From Methylophilales bacterium UBA4017 (GTDB lineage Bacteria; Pseudomonadota; Gammaproteobacteria; Burkholderiales; Methylophilaceae), in contig DGAZ01000018.1 in NCBI GenBank assembly GCA_002384685.1, positions 1-54,208 on the forward strand: a stretch of DNA of 54,208 bases. The letters are read 5' to 3'. Position 1 is the first letter of the stretch. Each line of letters starts with the position of its first letter. The translations under genes and the position numbers were made by a program. Below are positions 7,222-16,694 of the stretch, piece after piece. The notes beneath the pieces are model-generated. The model was not told the origin of the DNA and ran no database searches. It saw nothing but the letters and a program-made list of their open reading frames with translations.

Positions 7222-7962
7222 TTATCCAGTAAGCTCTTGGGCAAGTTTTTGGGCAGCCTTAAAGTCTAATGTTCCCTCATAAATAGCAGTGCCGGTAATG
7301 ACTCCTCGGATGCCAATATTTGCAACCTCGCATAAAGCCTTAATATCTTCCATATTCGAAACTCCACCGCTTGCAACTACGGGGATTTTTAATGCCTCCG
7401 ACAACTTAACAGTGGCCTGTATGTTAACTCCTGATAACATGCCATCCCTTCCAATATCGGTATAGATTACAGACTCTACCCCATACCCTTCAAACTTCTT
7501 AGCTAGCTCAATAACATTATGTCCAGTCAATTTTGCCCAACCATTAATTGCGACATTCCCCTCCTTTGCATCTAAGCCAACTATAATTTGACCTGGGTAT
7601 GCAAAACAAGCTTCATGTAAAAATCCAGGATGGGTAACCGCTGCAGTTCCGATAATTACCGAGTCAACGCCACTATTAATAAATCTCTCCACAGTATCCA
7701 AATTCCTGATACCTCCCCCAAGCTGTATTGGGATCTCATTTCCGACTTCAGCAACAATGGCTTTTATTGCAACTTCGTTTATTGGTTTGCCAGCGAAAGC
7801 TCCATCAAGGTCAACTAAATGTAATCTTTGAGCCCCTAAATTTAGCCATTTTCTTGCCATCTCCGCAGGATTTTCGGAAAAAATTGTAGATTTATTCATT
7901 AGCCCTTGCTTTAAACGAACGCACTTACCTTCCTTTAAATCTATTGCTGGAATTATTAACAT
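7222..7962 (-). CDS. hisA: Phosphoribosylformimino-AICAR-phosphate isomerase
   Basis: HisA performs the Amadori isomerisation of ProFAR to PRFAR. The 246-aa barrel begins LIIPAIDLKEGKCVRLKQG with the catalytic Asp and contains LGGGIRN and VVASGGVS phosphate loops plus IYTDIGRDGMLSG with the second catalytic Asp. It resembles HisF because the two barrels are homologous; the N-terminal sequence assigns it to HisA. It lies 7 nt after hisH. Confidence 0.97.
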   Translation of the reverse strand: MLIIPAIDLKEGKCVRLKQGLMNKSTIFSENPAEMARKWLNLGAQRLHLVDLDGAFAGKPINEVAIKAIVAEVGNEIPIQLGGGIRNLDTVERFINSGVDSVIIGTAAVTHPGFLHEACFAYPGQIIVGLDAKEGNVAINGWAKLTGHNVIELAKKFEGYGVESVIYTDIGRDGMLSGVNIQATVKLSEALKIPVVASGGVSNMEDIKALCEVANIGIRGVITGTAIYEGTLDFKAAQKLAQELTG

Positions 7963-7969
7963 ATCGTAA

Positions 7970-8587
7970 CTAAATGTCCCATAAAATAAAGTTTTTCAAT
8001 AATTGTAAACCGAATTGCGCACTTTTCTCAGGATGAAATTGTGTGGCAAAAATATTATCTTTTGCAACTGCGCATGCAAAATTCTCTCCATGCTCAGAGT
8101 AGCCTACCGCTACATCCTTATCACTTACATCAGCATAATAACTATGAACAAAATAAAACCTGCTGCCCGTTTCAATTTTATTCCACATTGGATGTGAGTT
8201 CGATTGGTTTACATTATTCCATCCCATATGAGGTATTTTTATTCTTTCAATATCACTTAATTTAAAGCGCTTAATCTCACCCGGTAAAAGCCCAAGTCCT
8301 TTTTGATTTCCTTCTTCACTTTTTTCAAAAAGCATTTGCAGGCCAAGACAAATACCAAGAAAAGGTTTTTGTTTTGCTACTTCGAGTAACACATCTGTTA
8401 AACCTCTTTTATCAAGTTCGCGAATGCAATCTGGCATAGCGCCCTGACCAGGAAAAATTATTCTGTCTGCTTTGATAATTTTATCGGGATCGCTGGAAAT
8501 AAATGATTTCGTTTGGGGTGAAATAAATCTGACAGCATTATGGACTGACCTTAAGTTACCAACTCCATAATCAATAATTGCAATCAT
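7970..8587 (-). CDS. hisH: Imidazole glycerol phosphate synthase, glutaminase subunit
   Basis: HisH is the class I glutamine amidotransferase partner of HisF. The 205-aa protein shows the nucleophile elbow GIC80LGLQ, the catalytic pair H185 and E187 in FHPEKS, and the family start IAIIDYGVGNLRSV. It is encoded two genes upstream of hisF, and the ammonia channel forms across the HisH-HisF complex. Confidence 0.97.
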   Translation of the reverse strand: MIAIIDYGVGNLRSVHNAVRFISPQTKSFISSDPDKIIKADRIIFPGQGAMPDCIRELDKRGLTDVLLEVAKQKPFLGICLGLQMLFEKSEEGNQKGLGLLPGEIKRFKLSDIERIKIPHMGWNNVNQSNSHPMWNKIETGSRFYFVHSYYADVSDKDVAVGYSEHGENFACAVAKDNIFATQFHPEKSAQFGLQLLKNFILWDI

Positions 8588-8607
8588 AAATTAAATGCAA
8601 ATTTTGG

Positions 8608-9198
8608 CTACAATGTGCCCTTAGTTGAAGGCATTACACCTTTAATCTTTTCATCTAACTCTACAGCAAAGCGGAGAGCTCGGCCGAAAGCCTTGAAGAT
8701 TGTTTCAGCTTGATGGTGGGAGTTTTCACCCTTCAAATTATCTATATGAAGCGTTATATTTGCATGGTTTATAAAACCTTGAAAGAATTCATGGATCAGA
8801 TCAACATCAAATTCTCCAATTCTAGCTCTTGTAAAATTAGCATTTAACTCCAATCCTGGTCTACCCGATATATCCAGCACTACTCTAGATAGAGCTTCAT
8901 CAAGAGGAACGTAGGCGTGGCCATATCTACGGATTCCTAATTTATCTCCAATAGCCTTATCAAATGCTTGGCCAAGAGTTATGCCAATATCTTCGACGGT
9001 GTGATGTGCGTCAATATGCAAATCACCTTTTGCCTTTATTGAGAGATCGAATAAGCCATGACGAGAAATTTGCTCGAGCATGTGATCTAAAAAACCGATA
9101 CCTGAATCTAAATTAGAGATACCAGTTCCATCAATATTGATTTCTACTGAAATATCAGTTTCTTTTGTTTTTCGGGAGACTTTTGCTGAACGTATCAT
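8608..9198 (-). CDS. hisB: Imidazoleglycerol-phosphate dehydratase
   Basis: HisB dehydrates imidazole glycerol phosphate to imidazole acetol phosphate. The 196-aa, monofunctional enzyme shows the metal-binding repeats GFLDHMLEQISRHG and DAHHTVEDIGI, and a second set with NITLH and NSHHQAE. It lacks the N-terminal phosphatase domain of enterobacterial HisB, so histidinol-phosphate phosphatase must be encoded elsewhere. A 54-nt gap separates it from hisC, one of the wider gaps in the cluster, but I see no convincing promoter there. Confidence 0.97.
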   Translation of the reverse strand: MIRSAKVSRKTKETDISVEINIDGTGISNLDSGIGFLDHMLEQISRHGLFDLSIKAKGDLHIDAHHTVEDIGITLGQAFDKAIGDKLGIRRYGHAYVPLDEALSRVVLDISGRPGLELNANFTRARIGEFDVDLIHEFFQGFINHANITLHIDNLKGENSHHQAETIFKAFGRALRFAVELDEKIKGVMPSTKGTL

Positions 9199-9252
9199 AG
9201 GTGTGATTTTAACATGAGTTTCATATAGTTAATAAAAATTTGAAGGGTGCTT

Positions 9253-10311
9253 TTAGACTAATGATCTTATAGCTTTAATTAATTCTTCCATTTGATCCTT
9301 AGTTCCAATAGTTATTCTCAAGTGATTACTTATCTTCGGTGGACGACTAAAATATCTAACTAAGATACCTTTTTCTCTTAAAATTTTAAACATCTCTTCA
9401 GCTTTTCTTGTTTTATGTTTTGTAAAAATAAAGTTAGCCCCCGATGGAAGGGTATCAAAACCCAATGCACCTAATTTAGACACCAAAAATTCTCTTGTTT
9501 TAATTATATTTTGAGTTGTAGATTGAAAGTAATCCCTATCTTTAAATGCTTCAATTCCAGCAATTTGAGCAAGCCTGTCAACCGGATAAGAATTAAAACT
9601 ATTTTTTACTCTATTCAACCCTTCGACAATACTTTTGCTTCCAAAAGCACATCCTAAACGCATTCCAGCGAGGGAGCGTGATTTTGATAAGGAGTGAGTA
9701 ACTACTAAGTTTTCGTACTTACCAATTAATGTAACTGCTGATTCAGTTCCAAAATCTACGTAGGCCTCATCCACCACCACCACACTATTTTGATTAAACT
9801 TTAACAGTCTCTCAATTTCTGATATTGGTTTTGGGATGCCTGTTGGAGCATTAGGGTTAGGGAAAATAATTCCCCCATTTGGAATCAAGTAATCATCTAC
9901 ATGAATCTGAAACTTGCTATCTAAGGGTATTTTTCTAAACTCTATCCCATAGAGCTTGGAATAAACCGGGTAAAAACTATAAGTAATATCTGGGAATAGT
10001 ATGGGCTCACATTTCTTTAATAAACCATAAAAAATAAATGCTAAAACCTCGTCAGAGCCATTCCCCACAAAAATATTGTCTATATCTAGTTCGTAATACT
10101 CGGCAACAGCTTTTCTTAACTCAACACTTTCGGGGTCAGGGTAAAGCCTTAGATTATTATTTGACCCCAACTTTATAGCATCTAAAACCTTAGGGCTTGG
10201 TCCATAGGCATTCTCATTTGTATTAAGCTTTAGAGATACTTTATTCTTTGGTTGTTCACCGGGTATGTATGGATCTAATTGGTGAAGAGATTCGCTCCAG
10301 AACTTACTCAT
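9253..10311 (-). CDS. hisC: Histidinol-phosphate aminotransferase
   Basis: HisC transfers an amino group from glutamate to imidazole acetol phosphate. The 352-aa class I/II PLP enzyme shows LNTNENAYGPSP near the N-terminus, NPNAPTG (about 152-158), VVDEAYVDF, and the PLP lysine K210 in SLSKSRSLAGMRLG. Its start overlaps the hisD stop by 4 nt. Confidence 0.96.
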   Translation of the reverse strand: MSKFWSESLHQLDPYIPGEQPKNKVSLKLNTNENAYGPSPKVLDAIKLGSNNNLRLYPDPESVELRKAVAEYYELDIDNIFVGNGSDEVLAFIFYGLLKKCEPILFPDITYSFYPVYSKLYGIEFRKIPLDSKFQIHVDDYLIPNGGIIFPNPNAPTGIPKPISEIERLLKFNQNSVVVVDEAYVDFGTESAVTLIGKYENLVVTHSLSKSRSLAGMRLGCAFGSKSIVEGLNRVKNSFNSYPVDRLAQIAGIEAFKDRDYFQSTTQNIIKTREFLVSKLGALGFDTLPSGANFIFTKHKTRKAEEMFKILREKGILVRYFSRPPKISNHLRITIGTKDQMEELIKAIRSLV

Positions 10312-11606
10312 TTTTTTATTCTGTACTCAGCCGATAACCCATGTGCAAACAAGCCTTCTCCTTTGGCAAGTATTGAAGCCACTCGCCCCAGTCGTGACGC
10401 CGAATGTTCTGATAGCTCAATTAAGCTTGATTTTTTTTGGAAATCATAAACACCTAATGGGGAGGAAAATCTTGCTGTTCCTGAAGTAGGCAATACATGA
10501 TTAGGCCCGGCACAATAATCGCCTATAGCCTCACAAGTATTCCTTCCAATAAATATAGCTCCTGCATGCTTAATTTTCTCTAAAAGTTCATTAGGATTAT
10601 CTACTGCAAGTTCTAAGTGTTCGGGTGCAATTTGATTAGATACATCTGCAGCCTCATCAAGATTATCAACTAAAATAAAAATACCCCTATTTTCTAGCGA
10701 TGTTTTAATAATCTCTTTTCTAGGCATTTTTTCTACTAAATTTTCAATGCTTTCTTTTACCCTATTGAAAAAACTCTCATCATCACAAATTAATATTGAT
10801 TGAGCTAACTCATCATGTTCGGCCTGAGAAAATAAATCCATAGCAATCCAATCAGGATGTGAATGCTTATCAGATATGATAAGGATCTCTGACGGGCCAG
10901 CTATCATGTCTATTCCTACCGTGCCAAAAACCTTTCTTTTTGCTTCTGCTACATATGCATTTCCTGGGCCAACTATCTTATCAACTTTTGGTATAGTTTT
11001 TGTGCCGTACGCTAATGCGCCTATCGCCTGAGCTCCGCCGATAGAAAATATACGGTCAACACCCACAATCTTTGCTGCAGCGAGGACTAAATCATTTCTC
11101 TCTCCCTTTGGGGTAGGGACGACCATTACAAGCTCTTTTACGCCTGCTACTTTAGCAGGAATAGCATTCATTAAAACCGATGAGGGGTAGGCTGCTTTCC
11201 CTCCAGGAACATACAGTCCAACTCTATCAAGCGGAGTAATTTTTTGGCCAAACCTTGAGCCTTCATCATCATTGTAGGACCATGATTCCATCTTTTGTTT
11301 TTCATGGTAAGTAAAGATTCTTTTAGCAGCTTCCATTAATGCTTCTTTTTGCTCAGAAGAAACTCTTTCGAAAGCAGCGTTTATATCATTTTGAGTTATT
11401 TCAAGATCAGATGCATCAGAAAAAACTAACCCATCAAACTTCTTGGTAAATTCTAAGAGAGCTTCGTCCCCTCTTTTTTTTATTTCCACCAAAATATTAT
11501 TAGTTGTTTCAACGATCTTTTCATTATTAGATGAATCAAAATTAAGAAAACCTTCTAGGCTATTTTTAAAGTTTTTTTCAGATGTTTTTAAAAATTTTAT
11601 GTTCAT
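10308..11606 (-). CDS. hisD: Histidinol dehydrogenase
   Basis: HisD carries out the last two steps of histidine synthesis, oxidising L-histidinol to histidine with NAD and zinc. The 432-aa protein is usual in length and shows YVPGGKAAYPSSVLMNAIPA, GGAQAIGALAYGT, VGPGNAYVAEAKR, DMIAGPSEILI, the zinc-site AEHDELAQ, and CAGPNHVLPT. It lies 4 nt after hisG. Confidence 0.97.
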   Translation of the reverse strand: MNIKFLKTSEKNFKNSLEGFLNFDSSNNEKIVETTNNILVEIKKRGDEALLEFTKKFDGLVFSDASDLEITQNDINAAFERVSSEQKEALMEAAKRIFTYHEKQKMESWSYNDDEGSRFGQKITPLDRVGLYVPGGKAAYPSSVLMNAIPAKVAGVKELVMVVPTPKGERNDLVLAAAKIVGVDRIFSIGGAQAIGALAYGTKTIPKVDKIVGPGNAYVAEAKRKVFGTVGIDMIAGPSEILIISDKHSHPDWIAMDLFSQAEHDELAQSILICDDESFFNRVKESIENLVEKMPRKEIIKTSLENRGIFILVDNLDEAADVSNQIAPEHLELAVDNPNELLEKIKHAGAIFIGRNTCEAIGDYCAGPNHVLPTSGTARFSSPLGVYDFQKKSSLIELSEHSASRLGRVASILAKGEGLFAHGLSAEYRIKK

Positions 11607-11610
11607 TTTC

Positions 11611-12246
11611 TTACTTAATAGCTTCTGAGAATTGTTGAATCATCGGTTTTAGTAAGTCATTATTTAATTTAAGTGAAGCCTTATTAATTATAAGCCGTGA
11701 GGTAATATTAGAAACCTCCTCGACCGGAACTAAATGATTTGCTTCTAATGTTTTTCCGGAGCTGACCAGATCAACAATAATGTCTGCTAACCCAACAATT
11801 GGTGCTAACTCCATAGAGCCGTAAAGTTTAATCAAATCAATATGAATCCCTTTTTTTGCAAAAAAATTACTGGCAGCATTTGTATACTTAGTTGCTACCC
11901 TAAGTCGGGATTTACTCTGAATCGCCTGTGTATAGTTAAATTCTTTTTTGCACGCAACCATCATATTACATCTTCCAATATTTAAATCTAATGGGTGGTA
12001 TATTCCTGTGCCCTGATATTCATCAAGCACATCCTTTCCTGCTATACCGATATCAGCTCCACCACATTCTACATATGTTGGCACATCTGATGCCCTAACA
12101 ATAATAAGCCGAACATTCTTATTATTAGTTTCAAAAACAAGCTTTCTGGATGATTCTGGATTTTCAGAACAGACAATACCCGCTGATTGTAAAATTGGCA
12201 TAGTTTCCGTAAAGATTCTACCTTTAGATAAAGCAATTGTTATCAT
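11611..12246 (-). CDS. hisG: ATP phosphoribosyltransferase catalytic subunit, short form
   Basis: HisG makes the first committed step of histidine synthesis, joining ATP and PRPP. At 211 aa it is the short form, with the catalytic domain only (ITIALSKGRIF, GGADIGIAGKDVL, IVDLVSSGKTL with the PRPP loop). Short HisG enzymes normally need HisZ for assembly and feedback control; hisZ is not in this window. The gene begins directly at the murA stop, leaving no room for a his attenuator. Confidence 0.96.
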   Translation of the reverse strand: MITIALSKGRIFTETMPILQSAGIVCSENPESSRKLVFETNNKNVRLIIVRASDVPTYVECGGADIGIAGKDVLDEYQGTGIYHPLDLNIGRCNMMVACKKEFNYTQAIQSKSRLRVATKYTNAASNFFAKKGIHIDLIKLYGSMELAPIVGLADIIVDLVSSGKTLEANHLVPVEEVSNITSRLIINKASLKLNNDLLKPMIQQFSEAIK

Positions 12247-13512
12247 CTAGCTTGTCCTCTTAATATTTGCCCCAAGCTTATTAAACTTGGATTCTAAATC
12301 TTCGTAACCTCTATCCAGATGATAGATTCTGTCGATTTGCGTGTTTCCCTTTGCCACTAATGCTGCTAATACTAGGCCTGCTGATGCCCTTAAGTCCGTG
12401 GCCATCACATTGGCGCCTTCCAAAGACTCTCCTCCTCTAATAATAGCGGTATTATGTTTTATATCAATAACTGCGCCCATCCGCTGCAGCTCCTGCACAT
12501 GCATAAATCGATTCTCAAAAATGCTTTCTGTTATCTCTCCAACACCATCTGCAATAGTATTAAGCGCCATAAATTGTGCCTGCATATCTGTAGGAAATCC
12601 AGGATATGGTGCTGTTGTTATATTCACAGCTTTTAGTTTTTTGTTGCTTTTAATGGTGATGGAAGTTTTATCAGATTCAATATCGACTCCACATTCTAAT
12701 AATTTTTGAACTATAGCTTCCATTTTTGTTGGGTCAACATTTCTACAAGTAACTTTCCCGCCTGTCATTGCTGCTGCAATTAAATATGTACCTGCTTCAA
12801 TTCTATCAAACATAATTGTATGTTTTGCTGCATGAAGATTGCTTACTCCCTCAATCACAATTCTGTCGGAGCCTAATCCCTCAATTTTTGCCCCCATTTT
12901 TTTTAGGCATATTCCTAAATCAACTATTTCAGGCTCTCTTGCAGCATTGTGTAAAATGGTTTCTCCTTTTGCCAATACTGCTGCCATCATAAGATTTTCA
13001 GTTCCGGTGACTGTGACTTGATCCATGAATATCTTCGCTCCCTGAAGGCGATTTCCAGGAAGATGGGTAGAGGATGCATCAATATAGCCATGATTGATTT
13101 TTATAATGGCCCCCATTGTCTCTAAGCCTTTTATGTGGATATCTACCGGTCTTGAACCAATAGCACAACCACCTGGCATTGAAACTCGAGCTTGTCCAAA
13201 CCTAGATAATAGTGGTCCTAGAACTAAAATTGAGGCTCTCATTGTTTTTACCATTTCATAGGGAGCCTCATAACTTGTAATATTTTTTGCACAAAGCAAT
13301 ACACTATCCTTAGCTTCAGATATTTCTACTCCGATAGCCTGCAAAAGTTTTTTGGTTGTCTTGATATCATGAAGGTCAGGCAAATTTGATAGCTCTATTG
13401 AATCGCCTGATAACAATGAACACATCAAAATGGGCAGAGCGGCATTTTTTGCCCCCGATATATCAACATTACCGAATAAGGTTGTTTGACCTTGAATGAG
13501 GAGCTTGTCCAA
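12247..13512 (-). CDS. murA: UDP-N-acetylglucosamine 1-carboxyvinyltransferase
   Basis: MurA adds enolpyruvate to UDP-GlcNAc, the first committed step of peptidoglycan synthesis. The 421-aa protein shows the substrate-site ISGAKNAALPIL, the catalytic loop with C116 in PGGCAIGSRPVD (Cys rather than Asp, predicting fosfomycin sensitivity), and DLRASAGLVLAAL near the C-terminus. The start codon is TTG at 13512, matching the usual MDKLLI start, with AGG 8 nt upstream. It follows grxD by 1 nt. Confidence 0.97.
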   Translation of the reverse strand: MDKLLIQGQTTLFGNVDISGAKNAALPILMCSLLSGDSIELSNLPDLHDIKTTKKLLQAIGVEISEAKDSVLLCAKNITSYEAPYEMVKTMRASILVLGPLLSRFGQARVSMPGGCAIGSRPVDIHIKGLETMGAIIKINHGYIDASSTHLPGNRLQGAKIFMDQVTVTGTENLMMAAVLAKGETILHNAAREPEIVDLGICLKKMGAKIEGLGSDRIVIEGVSNLHAAKHTIMFDRIEAGTYLIAAAMTGGKVTCRNVDPTKMEAIVQKLLECGVDIESDKTSITIKSNKKLKAVNITTAPYPGFPTDMQAQFMALNTIADGVGEITESIFENRFMHVQELQRMGAVIDIKHNTAIIRGGESLEGANVMATDLRASAGLVLAALVAKGNTQIDRIYHLDRGYEDLESKFNKLGANIKRTS

Positions 13513-13513
13513 A

Positions 13514-13822
13514 TTAGGTGCCTGAAATTACTTTTGCTAACTCTCCAGATTCATACATCTCTCTGATGATATCTGCACCCCCAACAAACTCTTTATTGAT
13601 GTAAAGCTGAGGGATCGTAGGCCAATTCGAAAAAGTTTTTATACCTTCTCTAATATCTTGATCCTGCAAAACATCAACTGTTTCATAATTAGCGTCGCAA
13701 GCCGTCAAAATCTGGCAAGCAAGGCTTGAGAAACCACACTGTGGAAATTTTGGGCTTCCTTTCATGAATAATAAAATTTTATTATTCTCTATAAGGCTAT
13801 TAATTTTATCTTCGATACTCAT
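13514..13822 (-). CDS. grxD: Monothiol glutaredoxin, Grx4/GrxD family
   Basis: A monothiol CGFS glutaredoxin that carries 2Fe-2S clusters and forms complexes with BolA proteins. The 102-aa protein shows KGSPKFPQCGFS (active C29-G-F-S), WPTIPQLYIN, and GGADIIREMYESGEL for glutathione binding. It directly follows a BolA/IbaG gene, matching the known Grx-BolA partnership, and the pair sits between the mla genes and murA. Confidence 0.96.
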   Translation of the reverse strand: MSIEDKINSLIENNKILLFMKGSPKFPQCGFSSLACQILTACDANYETVDVLQDQDIREGIKTFSNWPTIPQLYINKEFVGGADIIREMYESGELAKVISGT

Positions 13823-13825
13823 AAT

Positions 13826-14080
13826 CTAATTATCTCCATGTTGAATTTTCCCCCACTGGGATGCTGTATACGTTTTTATTGATAATGCATGTAATTCTTG
13901 CTTCATCATTCCGTCAAGCGCATCATAAACTTTTTGATGTTGTTTTACTTTTGATAAATGGTCAAAAATATCACTGACAATAATGGCTTCAAAATGGGTG
14001 CCGTCATCCCCTTTGATTTCAATAAAGACGCAGTCCATATTTTTTTGGATCACAGCCTTAATATATTCCGGAGTTAACAT
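13826..14080 (-). CDS. ibaG: BolA/IbaG family protein
   Basis: BolA-fold proteins bind monothiol glutaredoxins through a shared iron-sulfur cluster and affect cluster delivery. The 84-aa protein has the class II KH-like fold with FEAIIVSDIFDHLSKVKQHQKVYDAL and the C-terminal HALSIKTYTASQW, closest to IbaG of the E. coli mla-ibaG-murA cluster. The conserved His in HALSIKT is a likely cluster ligand. It lies 3 nt before grxD. Confidence 0.9.
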   Translation of the reverse strand: MLTPEYIKAVIQKNMDCVFIEIKGDDGTHFEAIIVSDIFDHLSKVKQHQKVYDALDGMMKQELHALSIKTYTASQWGKIQHGDN

Positions 14081-14857
14081 TTAGGTCCTTAGTTTAAATC
14101 CTGATTTTAACATTTGAATTGCCGCAAATGATAACGTAATAAAAAATAAGAAGACAATTAGTAAGCTTAGATACGGCGAAACATCTGATTGACCAAAAAA
14201 TCCAAATCTAAATCCATCAATCATATAAAAGAATGGGTTCAATTGCGATATATTCTGCCAAATTGTCGGGAGTGAATGAATTGAATAAAAGACTCCAGAC
14301 AAAAATGACAGTGGCATAATAACAAAATTACCGAAAGCAGCCATCTGATCGAATCGATCAGCCCAAATACCAGCAATTATTCCAAAGGCGCCCAACAAGC
14401 CCCCTCCAAATAAAGCAAACCAGAATACAATCCATGGATGATGTATAGGGAGGTCAATAAATATTATAGCCAAAAAATATATAGCCAGCCCGACAAAAAG
14501 ACCTCTTACAATTGCTCCTACAATAAATGCAATAAAAAATTGAATATAACTTAACGGGGAGAGCAATATAAAAACTATATTCCCCATTACCTTTGATTGA
14601 ATAAGGCTGGAAGAACTATTAGCAAATGCATTTTGTAGCAGAGACATCATAATTAAACCCGGAATTAGAAATGATGTGTAAGAAACACCTTCATAAATTT
14701 CAAGCCTATCTTGTAATACGTGAGAAAAAACTACTAGGTATAACATTCCAGTAATTACCGGAGCAGCTACAGTTTGAAATGCCACTCTCCAAAACCTTAT
14801 TAACTCTTTTTTAATTAAGGTCCATGTGCCAATTAACTGGGTTTTTAGGGTTACCAT
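14081..14857 (-). CDS. ABC-2 type transporter, permease protein
   Basis: This 258-aa membrane protein of the ABC-2 family has about six hydrophobic helices and the conserved block FLIPGLIMMSLLQNAFANSS. It resembles E. coli YadH-type exporters. The ATPase gene immediately upstream (1 nt) is its likely partner. The substrate is unknown. The location between mlaB and ibaG is typical of betaproteobacteria, which suggests but does not prove an envelope function. Confidence 0.88.
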   Translation of the reverse strand: MVTLKTQLIGTWTLIKKELIRFWRVAFQTVAAPVITGMLYLVVFSHVLQDRLEIYEGVSYTSFLIPGLIMMSLLQNAFANSSSSLIQSKVMGNIVFILLSPLSYIQFFIAFIVGAIVRGLFVGLAIYFLAIIFIDLPIHHPWIVFWFALFGGGLLGAFGIIAGIWADRFDQMAAFGNFVIMPLSFLSGVFYSIHSLPTIWQNISQLNPFFYMIDGFRFGFFGQSDVSPYLSLLIVFLFFITLSFAAIQMLKSGFKLRT

Positions 14858-15772
14858 CTATTTTTTCGCATTAGTTAACTTTAAAAAAACATCCTCAAGA
14901 TCCGTATCAACTGTTTGGATATCAATAATTTCAATTTTTGATTGCTTTAACCCTTCTGTGATCTCTGTTATGTCAGTAATTTTCTTTAATTGAAATGTGT
15001 AGAAATCTTCTGTTATTTGGTGAGGTATATGCGCTATTTTAATTGGTAATTTTTTTTCATCTTTGAAATTTAGCCTAAGCTTCAGATTTTTTGTTGAGAA
15101 TTTTCTTAATAAATTCTTAGTAGTATCCATAGCGACTACCTTTCCAGCACGAAGCATTGCAACAGAATTGCAGAGCTCCTCAGCCTCTTCAAGATAATGG
15201 GTGGTAAGAACAATGGTGTGGCCTGCTTTGTTTAGATCTTTTATAAACGCCCATAGCTTTTGCCTTAATTCTACATCTACCCCAGCGGTTGGTTCATCCA
15301 AAACAATTACAGGGGGTTTATGAACTAGTGCTTGTGCAATCAATGCTCTTCTCTTCATTCCTCCCGAAAGCATTCTCATGTTTGTTGATGCTTTGTCAGT
15401 TAGATCAAGCCGCTCAATAATCTCATCTACCCACTTATCATTCTCTTTTCCTTTACCAAAGTATCCAGCTTGAAACCTCAGCATCTCTCTAACGTTAAAA
15501 AAAGGGTCGAACACTAACTCTTGAGGCACAATACCTACCGCATGCCTAGCTTCTTGATAGTTTTTTTGTACGTCGTATCCCATTACAGATATTTTTCCTG
15601 CAGATGCCTTTGTAAGTCCAGCCAACATATTAATCATAGTGGACTTCCCTGCACCATTAGGTCCTAGTAAGCCAAAGAACTCACCTTGCTTTATATCAAT
15701 TGAGATTCCGTTTACAGCTTTTAAATCGCCATAGAATTTTTTTACATTTTTATAGGAAATAGCAGTTTTCAT
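14858..15772 (-). CDS. ABC transporter, ATP-binding protein (YadG-like)
   Basis: A 304-aa ABC ATPase, partner of the adjacent ABC-2 permease. Walker A is GPNGAGKS (37-44), the signature is LSGGMKRR, Walker B is VIVLDEPTAGVD, and the switch His lies in TTHYLEEAEEL. A C-terminal extension of about 80 residues follows the nucleotide-binding domain, as in exporters of the DrrA/YadG type. The substrate is not evident. Confidence 0.9.
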   Translation of the reverse strand: MKTAISYKNVKKFYGDLKAVNGISIDIKQGEFFGLLGPNGAGKSTMINMLAGLTKASAGKISVMGYDVQKNYQEARHAVGIVPQELVFDPFFNVREMLRFQAGYFGKGKENDKWVDEIIERLDLTDKASTNMRMLSGGMKRRALIAQALVHKPPVIVLDEPTAGVDVELRQKLWAFIKDLNKAGHTIVLTTHYLEEAEELCNSVAMLRAGKVVAMDTTKNLLRKFSTKNLKLRLNFKDEKKLPIKIAHIPHQITEDFYTFQLKKITDITEITEGLKQSKIEIIDIQTVDTDLEDVFLKLTNAKK

Positions 15773-15813
15773 ATTTTAAATAAATTATAGATGGAGTTAA
15801 ATGGTCTTAATTG

Positions 15814-16092
15814 CTAAATAAATTGCTCTACGCCATAGAGCTTTGCTAGCGATTTTAGGCTTGATGGCTGATTTTGAACTATTACTTCTTTGCCAAACTT
15901 CTTTGCTTGACGCCTTTGCTCAAGGATAAAACTTAGCAATGAGGTATCAAGCTCTTTGACCCCAGTTAAATCTATAAATACAGAGTCTTTCCAACCATAA
16001 TTCTGAACTTGGTCATGAACGCTTAGTATTTCCTTAAAAGTAATGTCGCCGTTAAGAAACCAGAGATTATTTTTTAGCTCAATTGACTGCAT
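15814..16092 (-). CDS. mlaB: STAS-domain protein MlaB
   Basis: MlaB is the small cytoplasmic STAS-domain subunit of the MlaFEDB complex, binding the MlaF ATPase and needed for its activity. The 92-aa protein consists of one STAS domain with FIDLTGVKELDTSLLSFILEQRRQAKK. Its ATG overlaps the mlaC stop by one base (TAATG). Weak sequence conservation makes position the main support. Confidence 0.85.
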   Translation of the reverse strand: MQSIELKNNLWFLNGDITFKEILSVHDQVQNYGWKDSVFIDLTGVKELDTSLLSFILEQRRQAKKFGKEVIVQNQPSSLKSLAKLYGVEQFI

Positions 16093-16694
16093 TAATTATT
16101 ATTCGTTTTATTTTTGTTAGCGAGCTCTTTAATTAGAGAGTCCATGCCATTCCTTTTAATCTCGCTAGCAAATTGACTTCGGTAATTTGTTACAAGGCTT
16201 ACGCCCTCAATGATTATATCAATCACTAACCAGCCATTGTCTTGTTTTGCTAAAGCATAATCAACATCTATAGGCTGTGCTCCACTTTGAATAATTTCAG
16301 TTTTGACTGTAACGATTTCGTCAGTTGGTTTCATACGCAATGGTTTATATTCTATTTTTTGATCTTTATATTTAGATAATGCGACCGCATAGGTTCTTAA
16401 TAATAAATTTTTAAACTCATATTTAAATTGAGTTTTTTGGTCGTCAGTTGCTGTTCTCCAGGCCTTACCAAGAACCAATCTTGATATCCTCTCAAAATCG
16501 AAGTTTGGGAGAATTTTTTCTTCAGCCAGTTTATAAATCTTATTTGTATCTCCAGCCTGAATATCTTTGTCTTGTTTGATTATGCTGATTACGTCATCAG
16601 CAGTTTTCCTAACCAGTTCATCGGGTCCTATATTGGCGAATAAATTAATGCTTACAAAAATCAATGCAATAAAGAAAAATATTTTTTTAAACAT
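16092..16694 (-). CDS. mlaC: Phospholipid-binding periplasmic protein MlaC
   Basis: MlaC is the periplasmic shuttle that carries phospholipids between the outer-membrane MlaA complex and the inner-membrane MlaFEDB complex. The 200-aa protein has a Sec signal peptide (about 1-20, ending NLFA) and a family-typical body with ILPNFDFERISRLVLGKAWRTATDDQKTQF. It overlaps both mlaD and mlaB by one base. mlaA is not seen nearby. Confidence 0.94.
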   Translation of the reverse strand: MFKKIFFFIALIFVSINLFANIGPDELVRKTADDVISIIKQDKDIQAGDTNKIYKLAEEKILPNFDFERISRLVLGKAWRTATDDQKTQFKYEFKNLLLRTYAVALSKYKDQKIEYKPLRMKPTDEIVTVKTEIIQSGAQPIDVDYALAKQDNGWLVIDIIIEGVSLVTNYRSQFASEIKRNGMDSLIKELANKNKTNNN

